Positions 41,590 through 51,099 of a stretch of DNA of 64,000 bases are shown in pieces (positions within the stretch are counted from its first letter, which is position 1; the number at the start of each line of letters is the position of its first letter). Source of the stretch: Planctellipticum variicoloris. GTDB taxonomy: Bacteria; Planctomycetota; Planctomycetia; Planctomycetales; Planctomycetaceae. The stretch spans positions 3,981,557-4,045,556 of the forward strand of contig NZ_CP130886.1 of the NCBI RefSeq assembly GCF_030622045.1. The letters are read 5' to 3'. Made by a program: the position numbers and the translations under genes. The notes under the pieces were generated by a model. The model made no database searches. It was not told the origin of the DNA and saw only the letters and a list, made by a program, of their open reading frames with translations.

Positions 41590-44500
41590 ATGTTCGCCAT
41601 CTACCGGCGCTGGTTCGTCGCATGCTTCATCGGTCTGGCTGCGCCGTCTTCGTTGTGCGCCGCCGAACCGGTCGACTACACCCGTCAGATCAAGCCGCTC
41701 CTCAAAGCCCGCTGCTATGCCTGCCACGGCGCCCTCAAACAGGAAGCCGGTCTCCGCCTCGATACCGCCCGCTCCATGCAGCAGACCGCCGACGGAGCAC
41801 CGGTCGTCAAACCCGGCCTCCCCGACAAGAGCCCCCTGCTGGACCGACTCACCGCGGAATTGGCCGATGGCCGCATGCCTCCCGAAGGCCACCCCCTCGC
41901 CCCGGAAGAAATTGCCGCCATCCGCGCCTGGATCGCCGCGGGCGCCCCCTCCCCGGACCGCGAAGAACCCGAGCAGGATCCCCGTCAGCACTGGGCCTTC
42001 CAGACCGTTGTCCGCCCCGCCGTCCCGACTCTCGATGACAGCGCCTGGAGCCGCAACCCGATCGACTCCTTCATCGCGGCCGAACTCACGCGGCAGGGCC
42101 TGACGCCGCAACCTCCCGCGGCAAAGTCCGCCCTGCTCCGCCGCGTGACGCTCGATCTCACCGGGCTCCCTCCCACGCGCGGCGAGCTCCAGGCCTTTCT
42201 CGCGGACGACGCTCCCGACGCCTATGAACGCCTCGTCGACCGCCTGTTGGCAAGCCCTCAACACGGCGAACGCTGGGCCAGGCACTGGATGGACGTCTGG
42301 CGCTACAGCGACTGGTACGGCCGCCGGATGGTCCCCGACGTCTGGAACAGCGCCCCGCAGATCTGGCGCTGGCGGGACTGGATCGTCCGCTCGCTCAACG
42401 CCGACAAGGGCTACGACCGCATGGTCGCCGAAATGCTCGCCGCGGACGAAATTGCTCCCGAGGACCCCGAGGCCGGCTATGCCACCGGCTACCTCATCCG
42501 CAACTGGTACGCCCTCAATCCGAACGACTGGATGCGCAGCAACGTCGAGCACGCTGGCAAGGCGTTTCTGGGACTGACCTTCAACTGCGCCCACTGTCAC
42601 GATCACAAATACGACCCGATCACCCAGGAAGATTACTTCCGCCTGCGGGCCTTCTTCGAACCGATCGGCATCCGCCAGGACCGCGTCCCGGGCGAAGCCG
42701 ACCCGGGCCCCTTTCAGGAGTACAACTACTCCACGCTCCGCAAGGTCGTCCGCATCGGCTCAGTCCAGATCTTCGACAAGTCCCCCGACGCTCCCACCTG
42801 GTTCTACACCGGCGGCGACGAACGCAACCGCGTCGCCGACAAGGGCTCCATCGCTCCGGGATTCCCCGCCTTCCTGGCCAGCACCGCCAGCCCGATCGAA
42901 CCCCGCACGCTTCCGCCGCGCGCCTGGTATCCCGGCCTGCAGCCTGGCATTCAAGACACGCTCCTCGCCGAAACACGCTCGGCCATCACCGCCAGCGAAA
43001 CCGCTCTCGCCGCCAGCCGACGGGCCATCGAAACCGCCCTGCCCCCCCTGCAGATGCAACTCGCGCAGGCCGAAACCGCATTCGCCGCGGCCCGGCAGTC
43101 CGCCGCCGCCGTTAGTCAGTCGAGCGCACTCTCCGGCCGGCAATCTCTCCTCCTCGACGCCACCGCAGGTCGTCGGCTCGTCCAGCGCACGCTGCCGCAC
43201 CTGTCTCCCCTCGTCGACGGCACCGAACTGCAGTTTCAGCTCCGCATCTTGAAAGACGCGCACGTCAACTTCCAGCTCGCCAAGGACCATCTCAAAGGCC
43301 TGACCGCCGGCTATGTCGCCTTCGATCAGGGCCGGATCGTCTCCTACAAACCCGGCTCATTCACCGAGCTCGAAGTCGGCCGCTACAGTTTCGCCGCCGG
43401 TCAGCGGCAATTCGAAGTCAGCCTGCAATTCCAGCCCGCCGCCGATCAGTGTCTGCTGACCATCCACTCGCACGCTCCCCGGCAGTTGCTGGTGGAGAAC
43501 GTCCCGGTCGCCCTCAACGGCTGGAACCCCGCCGGCGATCCCACCAAAGCCATCTCCTTCGACGCCCACACCGGCAGCGTGGCCGCCTTCGACGACGTCC
43601 TGCTGATTGAGCCCGGCGCCACGCAAAGCCACCCGGCCAGCGCCCTGGCCCCATCCCGGCCCCTGGAATCGTTTGACTTCGAACCACCCCTTTATCCAGA
43701 AGGCCGCGACGTTGTCGGCGTCGACGGCTGGATCGGCTCCTCGTTCAGCCAGGCCCCCGCGACCTCGCTCATCTCGCTCATGATCGACGACCCGCAGCTT
43801 CAGACTCTGCTGACCAGCCTTCGCGCCGCCCGGCAGGCCGTCGCCGCCCAGAAGCTGCAACTCCAGGCCCTCACCGCCCGCGAAGTCGCCGCCCGCGCCG
43901 AGCTGACCAGCCTCGAAGCCCGCATCGCCGCCGATCGCGCCAGATTCGGCGAAACCCCCGGCGCGGATGTCGAAAGCCTGACCCGCACCGCCAGCCTCGC
44001 CCATCGCGACGCCGCCCTGAAGACCGCTCAGGCCGACCTGCTTGCTGCCGAACAAGCCCTCGCTGCCGCCGAAGCCAAACCCGCCAGCGACGCGAGCCGG
44101 GCCAAGGAGATCGATGCCGCCGGCAAACAGATCGCCGCAAAACAGACCGCACTGCAGCAGGCGCAGACCGCCTTCGACGACCCCGCCCAGGCGATGAGCT
44201 ATCCCCCTCTGTCACCCACCTATCCCTCAACCAGCACCGGCCGCCGCAAAGCCCTCGTCGAGTGGATCGGCAACAGGCAGAACCCCCTCACCGCCCGCGT
44301 CGCCGTCAACCACATCTGGCTCCGCCATTTCCACGCGCCGCTCGTCGCAACCGTCTCCGACTTCGGCCGGAACGGCGCCGCCCCCACTCACCCGGCCCTG
44401 CTCGACTGGCTCGCCGCCGAGCTGATGGACTCCGGCTGGAGCATGCGGCATCTCCATCGCCTCATCGTCACCAGCGAGGCCTACCGCATGTCCTCCGCCG

Positions 44501-45087
44501 CCGGCTCAGGCACGGAGCACGCGCAGTCCGTCGATCCCGAAAACCACTCTCTCTGGCGGATGAACGTCGGCCGCATGGAAGCCGAAGTCCTCCGCGACAG
44601 CCTGCTCTACAGCGCCAACCGGCTCGATGGACAGATCGGCGGGCAGGAACTGGAAAACAAAGTGGCCCTCACCACCTTCCGCCGGACTCTCTACTACAGT
44701 TGCAACCCCGAGCTCGACGGCAAAAGCCAGTTTGGCGCCCTCTTCGACGCCCCCGAACCTGCCGACTGCTACCGCCGGACACGCAGCGTCATCCCCCAGC
44801 AGGCCCTCGCCCTCACCAACAGCCAGCTCGTCCACGAACTGAGCGGCGTCCTCGCCACCCAGCTCCAAGCGTCCCTCCCCGTCGAACAGCAATCGCAACC
44901 GGACGCATTCATCATCGCCGCCAGCGAGCAGATTCTGGCCCGCTCTCCCACCGATCGGGAGCTGCAGCTCTGCCGGCAGTTCCTGTCGCCGCCGACCGCG
45001 CCCGACGTCTCCACCGATCCCCAGGCCCTGCGCGAAAGCCTCGTCCGCGCCCTGCTCAATCACAATGATTTCGTCGCCATCCGCTGA
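41590..45087 (+). CDS. PSCyt1 / DUF1549 / DUF1553 (PSD1) planctomycete cytochrome-type protein
   Basis: 1165 residues. A signal peptide (about 1-24) is followed by PSCyt1 with the haem motif C42-Y-A-C45-H46 and DGRMPPEG. DUF1549 runs about 155-360 (NPIDSFIAAELTRQG, RRVTLDLTGLPPT) and has a second CxxCH in FNCAHCHDHKYDP. The middle part (about 460-720) holds a laminin-G-like segment, then a long heptad-like Ala/Gln-rich coiled coil (about 735-865). DUF1553 closes the protein (about 880-1165: RVAVNHIWLRHFHAPLVATV, SDFGRNGAAPTHP). Such proteins pair with DUF1501, here 11 bases downstream, and are thought to act in extracellular polysaccharide oxidation or breakdown. Confidence 0.92.
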   Translation: MFAIYRRWFVACFIGLAAPSSLCAAEPVDYTRQIKPLLKARCYACHGALKQEAGLRLDTARSMQQTADGAPVVKPGLPDKSPLLDRLTAELADGRMPPEGHPLAPEEIAAIRAWIAAGAPSPDREEPEQDPRQHWAFQTVVRPAVPTLDDSAWSRNPIDSFIAAELTRQGLTPQPPAAKSALLRRVTLDLTGLPPTRGELQAFLADDAPDAYERLVDRLLASPQHGERWARHWMDVWRYSDWYGRRMVPDVWNSAPQIWRWRDWIVRSLNADKGYDRMVAEMLAADEIAPEDPEAGYATGYLIRNWYALNPNDWMRSNVEHAGKAFLGLTFNCAHCHDHKYDPITQEDYFRLRAFFEPIGIRQDRVPGEADPGPFQEYNYSTLRKVVRIGSVQIFDKSPDAPTWFYTGGDERNRVADKGSIAPGFPAFLASTASPIEPRTLPPRAWYPGLQPGIQDTLLAETRSAITASETALAASRRAIETALPPLQMQLAQAETAFAAARQSAAAVSQSSALSGRQSLLLDATAGRRLVQRTLPHLSPLVDGTELQFQLRILKDAHVNFQLAKDHLKGLTAGYVAFDQGRIVSYKPGSFTELEVGRYSFAAGQRQFEVSLQFQPAADQCLLTIHSHAPRQLLVENVPVALNGWNPAGDPTKAISFDAHTGSVAAFDDVLLIEPGATQSHPASALAPSRPLESFDFEPPLYPEGRDVVGVDGWIGSSFSQAPATSLISLMIDDPQLQTLLTSLRAARQAVAAQKLQLQALTAREVAARAELTSLEARIAADRARFGETPGADVESLTRTASLAHRDAALKTAQADLLAAEQALAAAEAKPASDASRAKEIDAAGKQIAAKQTALQQAQTAFDDPAQAMSYPPLSPTYPSTSTGRRKALVEWIGNRQNPLTARVAVNHIWLRHFHAPLVATVSDFGRNGAAPTHPALLDWLAAELMDSGWSMRHLHRLIVTSEAYRMSSAAGSGTEHAQSVDPENHSLWRMNVGRMEAEVLRDSLLYSANRLDGQIGGQELENKVALTTFRRTLYYSCNPELDGKSQFGALFDAPEPADCYRRTRSVIPQQALALTNSQLVHELSGVLATQLQASLPVEQQSQPDAFIIAASEQILARSPTDRELQLCRQFLSPPTAPDVSTDPQALRESLVRALLNHNDFVAIR

Positions 45088-45097
45088 AAGCCTCGCC

Positions 45098-46585
45098 ATG
45101 CCGACCGAATCCGCACACACCTCCTGCAACTGCCAGTCCCGGCGGGCATTCCTGTCCGATCTCGGAATGGGTTTCACCGGCCTCTCACTCGGAGCCCTGC
45201 TTGCCCGGGACGGCGTCCTCCGCGCCGGCGAAACCGCCAGCACGCCCACCGGCCTCCCGCACTTCGCTCCCAGGGCCAAATCGATCATCTGGGTCTTTCT
45301 CTCGGGCGGCTACAGCCACCTCGAAACCTTCGATCCCAAACCGGCCCTCAATCAGTACGCCGGCATGACCTTCGACAAAACCCCGTTCGAAAACCCCGTC
45401 CACTCTCCGCTCCACAAAAAACGCTTCCGCTCCGTCGCCGCCGAAGAAATCAACGTCCGCGACGTCTATCCCACGATCTACCCCATGCAGGTCGGCTGGA
45501 ACAAACACGGCGAAAGCGGCATCGAAATCACCGACTGGTGGCCCCACCTTTCTCGGTGCGTCGACGATCTCTGCTTCGTCCGCAACATGTGGACCACCGA
45601 CAACGACCACGCCGCCGAAAACCAGATCCACACCGGCCGCCACCGCCTCGACGAACCCCAGCCCACCATCGGTTCCTGGGCCCACTACGGCCTCGGCTCG
45701 CTCAACGACAATCTCCCCAGCTACGTCGTTCTTGGCGGACCGACCCGCACCGACACCCGGCAGTCGATTGATTCGTACTACCTCGGCCCCCAGCACGCCG
45801 GCGTCCCTCTCGCCCTCGATCCCAAAGAGCCCCTCCCCTTCGGTCAGCGGGCCGGCAAGCAGACCGCCGCCGAGCAGCGCCGCGAATACGAACTGATCGG
45901 CCAGCTCAACGAACTCTCCGCGGTTGAGTACCCCGACGACCCCGATCTGCGCGCCCGCATCCGCGCCTACGAACTCGCCTTCCGGATGCAGTCCGCCACC
46001 CCCGATGCCATCGACCTCGCCAGCGAAACCGCCGCCACTCAGCAGCTCTACGGACTCGACCAGGACGCCACCAAACTCGCCGGCCAGCGCCTCCTCGCCG
46101 CCCGCCGGCTCGTCGAACGGGGCGTCCGCTTCGTACAGGTCTTCCCCTCCACCTACGGCGTCTGGGACTCCCACCAGAAGCTCAAAGACAATCACACCCG
46201 TCTCTGCGCGACCATCGACAAGCCGATCGCCGGCCTGATCCAGGACCTCAAGCAGCGCGGACTGATGGACGACGTCACCGTCGTCTTCTGCACGGAATTC
46301 GGCCGGACGCCCGGCCTTGAGCTCCGCGGCGGCGGCAAAGACGGCCGCGACCACCACCCCAACGGCTTCACCATCTGGATGGCCGGGGCCGGCATCAAGA
46401 AGGGCTACGTCCACGGCGCCACCGACGAGCTCGGCTACCACGCCCTCGGCGACGGCCACTACGTGACCGACCTGCACGCCACCGTTCTGCACCTGCTCGG
46501 CCTCGACAACCGCCGGCTGGAAATCCCCGGCCGTAAACGCCTAGATATGGACTTCGGCCAAGTCATGCACGACGTCCTGGCGTGA
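45098..46585 (+). CDS. DUF1501 protein paired with the PSCyt1 protein
   Basis: 495 residues from the ATG at 45098, 11 bases after the previous stop; an overlapping ATG at 45065 is possible. SRRAFLSDLGMGFTGLSLGA is a twin-arginine leader. Motifs: FLSGGYSHLETFDPKPALNQ, CTEFGRTPGLELRGGGKDGR and DHHPNGFTIWMAGAGIKKGY. The GRDHHP and GATDE form is the subtype always seen next to PSCyt1/DUF1549/DUF1553 genes. The two are presumably co-translated and act on the same exported substrate. Confidence 0.92.
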   Translation: MPTESAHTSCNCQSRRAFLSDLGMGFTGLSLGALLARDGVLRAGETASTPTGLPHFAPRAKSIIWVFLSGGYSHLETFDPKPALNQYAGMTFDKTPFENPVHSPLHKKRFRSVAAEEINVRDVYPTIYPMQVGWNKHGESGIEITDWWPHLSRCVDDLCFVRNMWTTDNDHAAENQIHTGRHRLDEPQPTIGSWAHYGLGSLNDNLPSYVVLGGPTRTDTRQSIDSYYLGPQHAGVPLALDPKEPLPFGQRAGKQTAAEQRREYELIGQLNELSAVEYPDDPDLRARIRAYELAFRMQSATPDAIDLASETAATQQLYGLDQDATKLAGQRLLAARRLVERGVRFVQVFPSTYGVWDSHQKLKDNHTRLCATIDKPIAGLIQDLKQRGLMDDVTVVFCTEFGRTPGLELRGGGKDGRDHHPNGFTIWMAGAGIKKGYVHGATDELGYHALGDGHYVTDLHATVLHLLGLDNRRLEIPGRKRLDMDFGQVMHDVLA

Positions 46586-46717
46586 GTCGCCCCCGTAGGG
46601 TGGGCTCCCGCTCACCATCTTCTGATTGGCCCCGAACAGGGGCGCCAGAGCCATAGCCCCGTGCCGTGAGGCCGGGGGGATGCGTCGCCCCGAAAATCCT
46701 CCCCGGAACTCACTCCC

Positions 46718-47506
46718 ATGCACTCCACTCTCGCCACATTCTTGACACTGGCCCTCGCCCAGCCCCCTGCCCCCCTCGTCACCGAAGGCTTCGACGACGC
46801 GAAGCTGCTGAGTCGCGGCTGGTACGACGGCCAGAAGTTCGACGTCGACCGCACCGGCATGCACCGCGGCGACGGCTGCCTGATGTATCACTGGAAAACG
46901 GGCGGCACCACGCCCGACAACTCCTCGGGCGTCCGCCGGCTCTTCGAACCGACCGAAACCGTCTACCTCCGCTGTCACCTCAAACTCTCCAAAGACTGGG
47001 GCTGGACCGGACGCAACTATCACCCCCACCTCATGCACTTCATGACCACCGAAAACGCCAAGTGGGCCGGCCCGGCGGCCAGCCGCCTCACCGTCTACAT
47101 CGAACCCTGCAACGGCAAGCTGCGGCTGGCCGCCCAGGACATCCAGAATAAGGACGCCCCGCACGGCCTCACCCAGGGTCCCCTCCGCGGCGGTTACAAC
47201 GGGACGATGTTCGACAGCCAGGAAAAACTGTTCGTCGACGACCAGTGGCATCAGATCGAAGCCCAGTTCACGCTGAACTCGCTCGATCTGAAGAACGATA
47301 AACCGAACGCCGACGGCATCGTCCGCGGCTGGTTCGACGGCAAACTCGTCATCGACCGGACCGACGTCGTCCTCCGCTCGACCGACTTTCCGAACATGAA
47401 GTTCAACCAGTTTCTGCTGACCCCCTACTTCGGCCCCGGCCTCCTGCCGCACGAGCAGATGCTGTGGATCGATGAGCTGACCGTGGGAACCGCCCGGCCC
47501 GAATAG
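46718..47506 (+). CDS. Secreted concanavalin-like (polysaccharide-lyase-type) protein
   Basis: 262 residues with a short signal peptide (MHSTLATFLTLALAQPPAP). The pattern LVTEGFDDAKLLSRGWYDGQ, VYLRCHLKLSKDWGWTGRNY, HPHLMHFMTT and GIVRGWFDGKLVIDRTDVVL is that of a jelly-roll beta-sandwich as in polysaccharide lyase 14-like and LamG-like proteins. Catalytic residues cannot be assigned. It follows the PSCyt1/DUF1501 pair by 132 bases and may be part of the same secreted set. Confidence 0.7.
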   Translation: MHSTLATFLTLALAQPPAPLVTEGFDDAKLLSRGWYDGQKFDVDRTGMHRGDGCLMYHWKTGGTTPDNSSGVRRLFEPTETVYLRCHLKLSKDWGWTGRNYHPHLMHFMTTENAKWAGPAASRLTVYIEPCNGKLRLAAQDIQNKDAPHGLTQGPLRGGYNGTMFDSQEKLFVDDQWHQIEAQFTLNSLDLKNDKPNADGIVRGWFDGKLVIDRTDVVLRSTDFPNMKFNQFLLTPYFGPGLLPHEQMLWIDELTVGTARPE

Positions 47507-47728
47507 CCCATAGAGCTGGTCGAAGTGAGCGGGCAATTCGGACGATCGTCAGGTCCGCGGTGAACTCTCTCCCGACGGATCCAGCCCGGCACACGGCCCC
47601 GCAGGCCGCCCCAGATCGCCGCGTTCTCCGACGAAATCACCGTCGAACTCAAGCCGCTGGATCCCTTGTCTGCCCCCGCTTGAATTTCAATCCGCTCAGG
47701 CGGAAGGCGTCGGCGCCGGTCCGGCAGA
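47507..47728. other. Intergenic region between convergent genes
   Basis: No gene recognised. A short frame ending FSDEITVELKPLDP (stop near 47682) looks like the tail of a degraded gene but is too short to classify. Confidence 0.4.
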
Positions 47729-48196
47729 CTACTTCAGCAGGCGAGTCTCTCTGAATCCACAGACGCGCCACAAGATAGTCTTCGTCGTCTCAATCATGGC
47801 TGCACCGATGAGAACCACGCACATAAAACCGGTGAATGGGATCATGATGATCTTCATCAGCCATCCCGAGTCCGCGAAGAGGACGAACCCTCCTGCCATC
47901 CCCGCAATCCCCGCAACGGCCAATGTCCCAAACCAGACCACTCGCGAACAGAAGATGCGTTCCAGGGACGTTGCCCGGGCACTGTGGCGAGCACGGTAGT
48001 CGGTGATCTTCTCACCAGTGTCAGCCCAAGCGAATTCACACACCGGCCGAAACCCGTCACACACAGCACACCAGGTCTGAGGGACATCCGACAGGGGATT
48101 CGACATCTCTTCGAACGCATGCTCGCGCACCTCCGTCGTACCCTGGCATGTTTCGTGGACGTAGGTGCGACTCTCTGGGACGGGCGGCTTGGTCAT
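47729..48196 (-). CDS. Small membrane protein with CxxC motif
   Basis: 155 residues from the ATG at 48196 (MTKPPVPESRTYVHETC). A pair of cysteines, WCAVCDGFRPVCEF (about 43-56), may bind metal. Two membrane segments follow (about 88-108 and 112-135). No family recognised. Codon use is more A/T-rich than in the flanking secreted-protein genes, suggesting an accessory origin. Confidence 0.55.
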   Translation of the reverse strand: MTKPPVPESRTYVHETCQGTTEVREHAFEEMSNPLSDVPQTWCAVCDGFRPVCEFAWADTGEKITDYRARHSARATSLERIFCSRVVWFGTLAVAGIAGMAGGFVLFADSGWLMKIIMIPFTGFMCVVLIGAAMIETTKTILWRVCGFRETRLLK

Positions 48197-48508
48197 GAGG
48201 AAGTCAGCTCCAGAACGGCAGGTACAATCGACTCCTTCGAGATTGCTCACCGAGAACCTCAAGCATCGTAGCCACGCCATCCCCCATTCGTAAGGCGAAT
48301 GCTCACTTCACTCGCATTTCACATCCGGGACATCCTGAGACGGTGAGTGGCCCCGGTTGTCATTTCGATGGCTACCGGGGTCGTGCAGCGACAGGAGGGC
48401 GTGCGAGACGATTGTGGCATGACCCTCCTGTCATCTTCGCCACCCGGATCGACCGCAGACGGCCAATCTGGCCCACCCCGCCGAAGTAACCGTTCGCCGT
48501 CTCGCCCC
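48197..48508. other. Intergenic region with two strong hairpins
   Basis: CCCCGGT (48351-48357) pairs with ACCGGGG (48374-48380). GACAGGAGGG (48390-48399) pairs perfectly with CCCTCCTGTC (48423-48432). They lie between two minus-strand genes. No T-run and no coding sequence were recognised. Confidence 0.6.
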
Positions 48509-48877
48509 TCACCAGAACTTCCACCACGGCCGCACCGTCTGAGGCATCGCATCGTCCGGCAGATCTTCAGCCCGCGCATAAACCTCCCCATCATCCCCCT
48601 GCACGACGCCCCCCAGCTTTTCGCCAAGCTGCAGCAGCTTCCCCAGAATCGCCCGGTCGGGGTGCTTGGTCGTGATGCAGCCGTCGGTCCAGTCGAACCA
48701 GCCCCCCTCCGGATATGAACACGGCCCCGACCAGACGGCAAAATACGGCCCATTCGCCGGATCGATCCGCAGCTCCAGATCGCCCTCCACGACCGCCAGC
48801 CACTCCTCGACGGCAATCGGCCGCTCGTGGCTCTCCGCCCAGTCCTCAGCGCGGGTCAGGTGAACTTCCCAGCCCAT
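48509..48877 (-). CDS. Conserved-looking small protein of unknown function (122 aa)
   Basis: The start at 48877 has a very strong ribosome binding site (AGGAGGGAG, about 8 bases upstream). The product begins MGWEVHLTRAEDWAESHERP and is rich in Trp and acidic residues, ending VRPWWKFW. There is no signal peptide or membrane segment. It is a small soluble protein of the kind often found near toxin-immunity or accessory loci, but no such partner is visible here. Confidence 0.75.
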   Translation of the reverse strand: MGWEVHLTRAEDWAESHERPIAVEEWLAVVEGDLELRIDPANGPYFAVWSGPCSYPEGGWFDWTDGCITTKHPDRAILGKLLQLGEKLGGVVQGDDGEVYARAEDLPDDAMPQTVRPWWKFW

Positions 48878-48910
48878 GATGGCTCCCTCCTGTCGCGCGA
48901 AACGTGCCGA

Positions 48911-49462
48911 TTACGGCGTCTTCAGATGTTTCGAATACACCTCAATATAGCGCTCATCGAACCGCACCCGGGTGATGTCGCGGAACCGGATCGTTGTCGG
49001 TTCATCATCCCATTGCCCGAGGGCATCGAAGTGCCGGAAGGAAACCGTAGCTTTGTTCAACTTCTCAATCCGCCCGATGTAAAACTCGTCGAGGTCTTCG
49101 TCGCCGGTCTCGCACTCGATGATCAGGTTCTTTCCAGATGTCTGCAACGACTTGAGAACAGTGCGCCAGTCGGTCAGGTCGACGCGGACCGGAGGCAGCG
49201 CCGGTCGGATCTTCTCCCCTTTCAGCATCCGTTCGCTGAAGCGCTCCAGGCGGCCGCTGCGAACTGCAGTCACGTCCGCGAGATTCACGATGCTGTAGCC
49301 GTCGAGACGGAAGCTCGATTCATCCTGCAGCAGAACCAGTTTCGGGCCGACGTCGAGCACGAAATGATAGTCGGCCGACTGAGACACGCCGGAGCGGGCG
49401 ATCCGGGCATACTGCCGCTTCGCCTGAACAGTCTGCAGTTTTTCAATGGCGGTCGTGATCAT
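48911..49462 (-). CDS. Soluble protein of unknown function (183 aa)
   Basis: MITTAIEKLQTVQAKRQYAR starts at 49462. The protein has alternating beta-strand-like segments (DYHFVLDVGPKLVLLQDESS, LIIECETGDEDLDEFYIGRI, ATVSFRHFDALGQWDDEPTT) that resemble two small beta-barrel (Sm/SH3-like) units. No known family recognised. It is 33 bases upstream of the previous minus-strand gene, so they may share a transcript. Confidence 0.7.
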   Translation of the reverse strand: MITTAIEKLQTVQAKRQYARIARSGVSQSADYHFVLDVGPKLVLLQDESSFRLDGYSIVNLADVTAVRSGRLERFSERMLKGEKIRPALPPVRVDLTDWRTVLKSLQTSGKNLIIECETGDEDLDEFYIGRIEKLNKATVSFRHFDALGQWDDEPTTIRFRDITRVRFDERYIEVYSKHLKTP

Positions 49463-49677
49463 GGTTGTTTCGCAGTCCTCTCTAACCGACAGCTCATCGG
49501 AATGAATGACATTCCGATGGTCGGCCGAAACCTTGCGACACGGACGAGCTGCCCAAGGTTCGGCAGAGTGACCATTCCCAGCGGAGACGAAACTCGCAGC
49601 GCCGTGCGAGAGTTGATCTACCGGCCGACGACGAGTTCGGCTAGATCTTAGCCGTTATTCTTCCTGAGGAGTCAGCG

Positions 49678-50769
49678 ATGTTGCGGTCACTCAAAGCTTT
49701 GCTGGTCCTGTGCCTTGCGTCATCTGCAGCGTTTTCAACCAACGCCGACGACAGCCAGCCAGTCGATGCGACAATGGCCGAGAATACTGACGCCCGGGTC
49801 AAGACTCTACAGCGTCTAGTCAGTGACTGGAAAGGGCGCGAAGACTTCGTCGACTTCCCCGTTCAAACGACCTTCCGCAAGCTGGATCGGGCTCATTTCA
49901 ATCCCGAGACACATGCCGATGTCCACTGGGAGCTGACCGAACTCCTGCACGCCGCCCTCAAGCAGCAGCCTCAGCCAAAGGCATACGCCGTCGCGCGGCG
50001 GGCTCTGACCGATGCGAGGAACGATGCTGGACGAATCACCGCACTCTGGCTCCTGGTGAACCTGGGCACGAAACAGGATGATGTGCTCGCCAGTCTGACC
50101 GACGCGCTCTCATCGTCGGATTGCACATCGTATGAAGCGGATTTCATCCGCCATAACGCGTTACCCCAGCTTTTCGGATTGGGAACCGCAACCGTTGATG
50201 AGATCGGCCGTAGGATGATCGCCGTCGCAGTTCGTCAGGAGATTAAGGCCTCCAGTCGAGCCGCCGCGCTGGAATCGTTGTCAACATTCAGATGGATGGT
50301 CATCACTTACCGTGGTACTCCGGCGTTTCAGCGTGACCTTCGAAACGTGACCGAGTCGCTGTTCCTCGACCCAAAACAACCGACGGACGTCCGGAATGGT
50401 GCTGCGACCATTCTGGCCACGGAGAACTCGCTCTCGCCGCCCATCACCAAACTGGCCCTCGAACTTGCGGAGGATCTGCAGCAGGATCCCCTGCTCCGCC
50501 GGTCGGCATTCCGTTTGTTAAATCGCGCGCCCGACGGCTTGCGAGGTCGTTGCATCAACGCGGCAATTCGCACGCTTGACCAGTTACCTGGGCAGGACGG
50601 GGCGAAACTGGGAATCGCAGCTCTGGACATACTCAAAACGCACGGTTCGGGTGCGGAGACCGAGCGGGCGGCGGTTGAACGGCTGCTGAAAGGCGATTCC
50701 ACCGACCGCACGCTGATCATCAGGGCTTACGAGACCGCGGAGCGACTGGGCCGGTTGGCGGATCAATGA
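49678..50769 (+). CDS. Secreted alpha-helical repeat protein of unknown function
   Basis: 363 residues. GAGGAG precedes the ATG at 49678. A signal peptide (MLRSLKALLVLCLASSAAFS) is followed by helical repeats resembling HEAT-like arrangements (ELLHAALKQQPQPKAYAVAR, RITALWLLVNLGTKQDDVLA, NGAATILATENSLSPPITKL). No catalytic motif. Less GC-biased than neighbours. It ends just before a strong hairpin at 50803-50821. Confidence 0.7.
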   Translation: MLRSLKALLVLCLASSAAFSTNADDSQPVDATMAENTDARVKTLQRLVSDWKGREDFVDFPVQTTFRKLDRAHFNPETHADVHWELTELLHAALKQQPQPKAYAVARRALTDARNDAGRITALWLLVNLGTKQDDVLASLTDALSSSDCTSYEADFIRHNALPQLFGLGTATVDEIGRRMIAVAVRQEIKASSRAAALESLSTFRWMVITYRGTPAFQRDLRNVTESLFLDPKQPTDVRNGAATILATENSLSPPITKLALELAEDLQQDPLLRRSAFRLLNRAPDGLRGRCINAAIRTLDQLPGQDGAKLGIAALDILKTHGSGAETERAAVERLLKGDSTDRTLIIRAYETAERLGRLADQ

Positions 50770-50802
50770 ATCCCGCGAGAAGCCATCCTCCCTCATCGGC
50801 CA

Positions 50803-50821
50803 GCCCGGCCGCAGGCCGGGC
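50803..50821 (+). terminator. Hairpin GCCCGGCC-GCA-GGCCGGGC
   Basis: A perfect 8-bp GC stem with a 3-base loop, 34 bases after the stop of the previous gene. No T-run follows, so factor-independent termination is not certain. Confidence 0.5.
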
Positions 50822-50919
50822 GGCTTCGCCGCAAGACGCCGCCGATGAACACTCAACCGCTCGTAGATTGCATATCGCCAGAGCAACGGAATGCACCTCA
50901 TTTCCGGCTCACGACTCCT

Positions 50920-51061
50920 TTCGACATTCCGCCTTCCTCATTCGACATTTCCTCTTCTTGGCGTCTTTGCGTTCCGTTTCGCGCCTTTGCGTGAAATCTT
51001 CCCCCCTCCGGTCCTCTCTGCGATCTCCTCCGGCCTCTGCGTCTCCGCGAGAAATCTTCCG
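50920..51061 (+). repeat. Dispersed repeats D (50920-50951) and E (50961-51061)
   Basis: D contains TTCGACATTCCGCCTTC and is the reverse complement of 5767-5812. E contains TTTGCGCCTTTGCGTGAAAT and CTCCGCGAGAAATCTTCC and matches 9841-9942 along its length. Confidence 0.8.
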
Positions 51062-51099
51062 CATTTTTCGAATTTCCCCGAAAACTGCTCTTGCACGAC

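Noticed and set aside
47600-47685. Possible coding remnant ending FSDEITVELKPLDPLSAPA
   Set aside because: Looks protein-like but is under 30 codons without start or family match; noted only as an intergenic remark.
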